The notes under the pieces: generated by a model
What the model was told of the DNA's origin: nothing
What the model saw: the letters and a program-made list of their open reading frames with translations, nothing else
The model's database searches: none
Source: CAWAWP01 sp963841205
GTDB lineage: Bacteria > Chloroflexota > Ktedonobacteria > Ktedonobacterales > JADMIN01
DNA: 64,000 bases
Reading direction: 5' to 3'
Assembly (NCBI GenBank): GCA_963841205.1
Contig: CAWJCH010000030.1
Location: forward strand, 1 to 64,000
Position numbers and translations under genes: made by a program
Shown here: in pieces, positions 62,733-64,000 of the stretch
How the letters are laid out: each line of letters begins with the position of its first letter
How positions within the stretch are numbered: the first letter of the stretch is position 1

Positions 62733-63290
62733 AGCCCCGTCCTCGATGACTCGGAGCAGGGCTTCCACCTCGAACAGCGCCTCCAGGTCACGCTCCAGGC
62801 GGCTGCCAACGAGCGCCAGCTCATGATCGAGTTCCGCACCGGCGAAGGTTCCGACGCCCCCGCCGAACAGTTGCTGAACCAGTGGCTCGAATCGGGCGAG
62901 CTCGTCGAAGAGCTCTGTACCGGCCTGACGGCAAGGCCGTTCATGCAGAACAAGGACAAGACCTACCGGCGGCAGGGTAAGGAGGTCAAGGTCCACGACG
63001 AGACCGCCTACTTGGACACCATGGTCGTCTTCGCCGGAGCGAGCATGTCCCTGCTCTCGGCCGCAAAATCCCTCGACGCCGCGGTAAAGGCCGCGCGGGC
63101 CAGCTACAAGCGGGGGCAGCGCGAGTACCGTGCCCAGCGCAACGCCGAGCGGGTCAAGCAGATGGAGAGTCAGGTCCTCGACCGCGTGAAGCAGATGCGC
63201 GAGCGCAAGGCCGCCGAGGACGCCGCCAAGGCGCAGGCTGATCCCGCTGGTGAACCGGAGGCCGCTGGCACCAACGGGCGCAAGCGCTAG
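62733..63290 (+). CDS. 3' part of a gene, helical/coiled-coil product, cut by IS630
   Basis: The frame is open from the IS630 border: VLDDSEQGFHLEQRLQVTLQ, IEFRTGEGSDAPAEQLLNQWLESGELVEELC, and a long Arg/Lys/Glu/Gln-rich helix (KRGQREYRAQRNAERVKQME) ending at TAG 63288. About 185 residues, no recognised family. A possible internal start is ATG 62823 (MIEFRTGEG). The frame is offset by one from the stub at 61498 across the insertion, so either they are not one gene or a further base change occurred. Confidence 0.6.
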   Translation, partial: SPVLDDSEQGFHLEQRLQVTLQAAANERQLMIEFRTGEGSDAPAEQLLNQWLESGELVEELCTGLTARPFMQNKDKTYRRQGKEVKVHDETAYLDTMVVFAGASMSLLSAAKSLDAAVKAARASYKRGQREYRAQRNAERVKQMESQVLDRVKQMRERKAAEDAAKAQADPAGEPEAAGTNGRKR

Positions 63291-63315
63291 CCGTCGACGC
63301 GCGCCTGCGGAAACG

Positions 63316-63358
63316 GGAGGACGGCGGCCGTATCGCCTTTGGTACGACCGCCGCCTCC
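63316..63358 (+). terminator. GC-rich hairpin after the coiled-coil gene
   Basis: GGAGG-A-CGGCGG...GTA pairs with TAC...CCGCCGCCTCC around a ~12-base loop; strong stem with one bulge, but no T-run follows. It may act as a terminator; the rest of 63291-63600 shows no gene. Confidence 0.4.
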
Positions 63359-63600
63359 TCGGTTGCCACCCGCTCCCCCGAGATCCTCCCCGTCGGCCTC
63401 CTGGCGGGCCTCCGCCGTCGCGTCCTGCGTCGACTCCCTGCCGAGAGAGGGGCTTCCGGGTCATCACAGGCAACACGAATGGTGCCATTCCCAGGGGCCC
63501 GCCGAACTCCCGTGGTCATGTTTTACGAATGTAAGTTTGCTCGTGGCAGAATGTCACTTCGGCACACGTCCCCGCCAGCACCCATTGAAGGAAGCACGAC

Positions 63601-64000
63601 ATGTCGGACACCTTATCGCCGCAGACCACCGCCCGCACCCGCGTCAAGCTCAACTGGGTAGAGCGCGTCGATCGCTCCCTGCACTCGAACGCCATCCGCC
63701 TGGTCCTCTTCGCACTGGTGGCCAACACGATCATGGCCCAGGCCTTCTTCAACAGCGCGGGCAGGATCCTGGTGTTGGGTGGCATCAACCTGACGAGTCT
63801 CTACCTCAACGTCAGTTCGATCTTCTCGACCTTCGCCTTCTCACTCTTCGAGATCGCCATGTTGTGGGCCAGGCAGGAGGTGCTCTCCCTTGACGAGAGT
63901 ATCAAGAAGCAAGTCGGGGCCGATGCATGGCTGCGGAGGAACCTGATCACGCTGGTGGTGATCTCGTTGATCAACTTCTACTCGCTGACGGTCTTCAACG
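63601..64000 (+). CDS. multi-pass membrane protein, 3'-truncated by window edge
   Basis: ATG 63601 with GAAGGA 8 bases upstream; 133 codons visible, no stop. MSDTLSPQTTARTRVKLNWV is followed by three hydrophobic segments (AIRLVLFALVANTIMAQAFF; LYLNVSSIFSTFAFSLFEIAML; LITLVVISLINFYSLTVFN), with a charged loop RQEVLSLDESIKKQVGADAW. Family not recognised. Likely cargo of the tRNA-integrated element. Confidence 0.65.
   Translation, partial: MSDTLSPQTTARTRVKLNWVERVDRSLHSNAIRLVLFALVANTIMAQAFFNSAGRILVLGGINLTSLYLNVSSIFSTFAFSLFEIAMLWARQEVLSLDESIKKQVGADAWLRRNLITLVVISLINFYSLTVFN

Overview
High-GC bacterial chromosome segment, most likely from a Chloroflexota (Thermomicrobia-like) bacterium. This placement is an inference. 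It rests on a complete F-type ATP synthase operon, an FMN-riboswitch-controlled riboflavin ABC uptake pair (RibX/RibY type, described from Chloroflexus), an F420-type luciferase-like oxidoreductase and many IS200/IS605-type TnpB elements. A high-GC actinobacterium cannot be excluded from sequence alone.

Layout. 1-3.0 kb: end of a helical-repeat protein, a decayed TnpB element with its small upstream gene, and a GNAT acetyltransferase. 3.3-11.2 kb (minus strand): the operon atpZ-like/atpB/atpE/atpF/atpH/atpA/atpG/atpD/atpC, interrupted between atpH and atpA by a stand-alone omega-RNA-like IS end on the opposite strand. 11.3-17.4 kb: acyltransferase, SixA-type phosphatase (frameshifted), SAM hydrolase, a polytopic membrane protein and a DUF971 protein. 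17.4-18.85 kb: one intact TnpB with its omega-RNA end, plus a second TnpB-less omega-RNA-like unit. 19.0-22.5 kb: FMN riboswitch, terminator, ribX, ribY and a threonine-aldolase-like PLP enzyme. 22.9-31.3 kb: RidA, a Pro/Gln-rich membrane protein, NUDIX hydrolase, ribosomal protein S1, adenosine deaminase, an MBL-fold hydrolase and a 22-residue lysine-rich ORF. 31.9-33.2 kb: a second TnpB element, killed by two one-base insertions. 33.3-41.9 kb: LssY-C protein, zinc alcohol/formaldehyde dehydrogenase, DUF1275 protein, bicupin oxalate decarboxylase, MFS exporter, aldo/keto reductase and a FUSC-like protein. 42-48 kb: fumarase, aquaporin, acetolactate synthase and malic enzyme, all on the minus strand, forming a plausible fumarate-malate-pyruvate-acetolactate route.

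48.5-64 kb is accessory DNA: a decayed TnpB, gene remnants, and two 3'-halves of a tRNA-Gly(TCC) at 52.13 kb and 59.52 kb in the same orientation. The geometry suggests two integrative elements stacked at one tRNA site. The younger one begins at 59.56 kb, has a tyrosine recombinase preceded by four TTCACG repeats spaced exactly 11 bp, and runs off the right edge. Between the two scars lie a CGNR-type regulator, MOSC and F420-type genes, an IS630 relic, an IS110 element with a bridge-RNA-like leader, and a zinc-ribbon protein.

The strongest candidates for unusual biology are the TnpB-less omega-RNA units that could be served in trans by the single intact TnpB, the structured IS110 leader, and the tandem tRNA-site integration with its phased repeat array.
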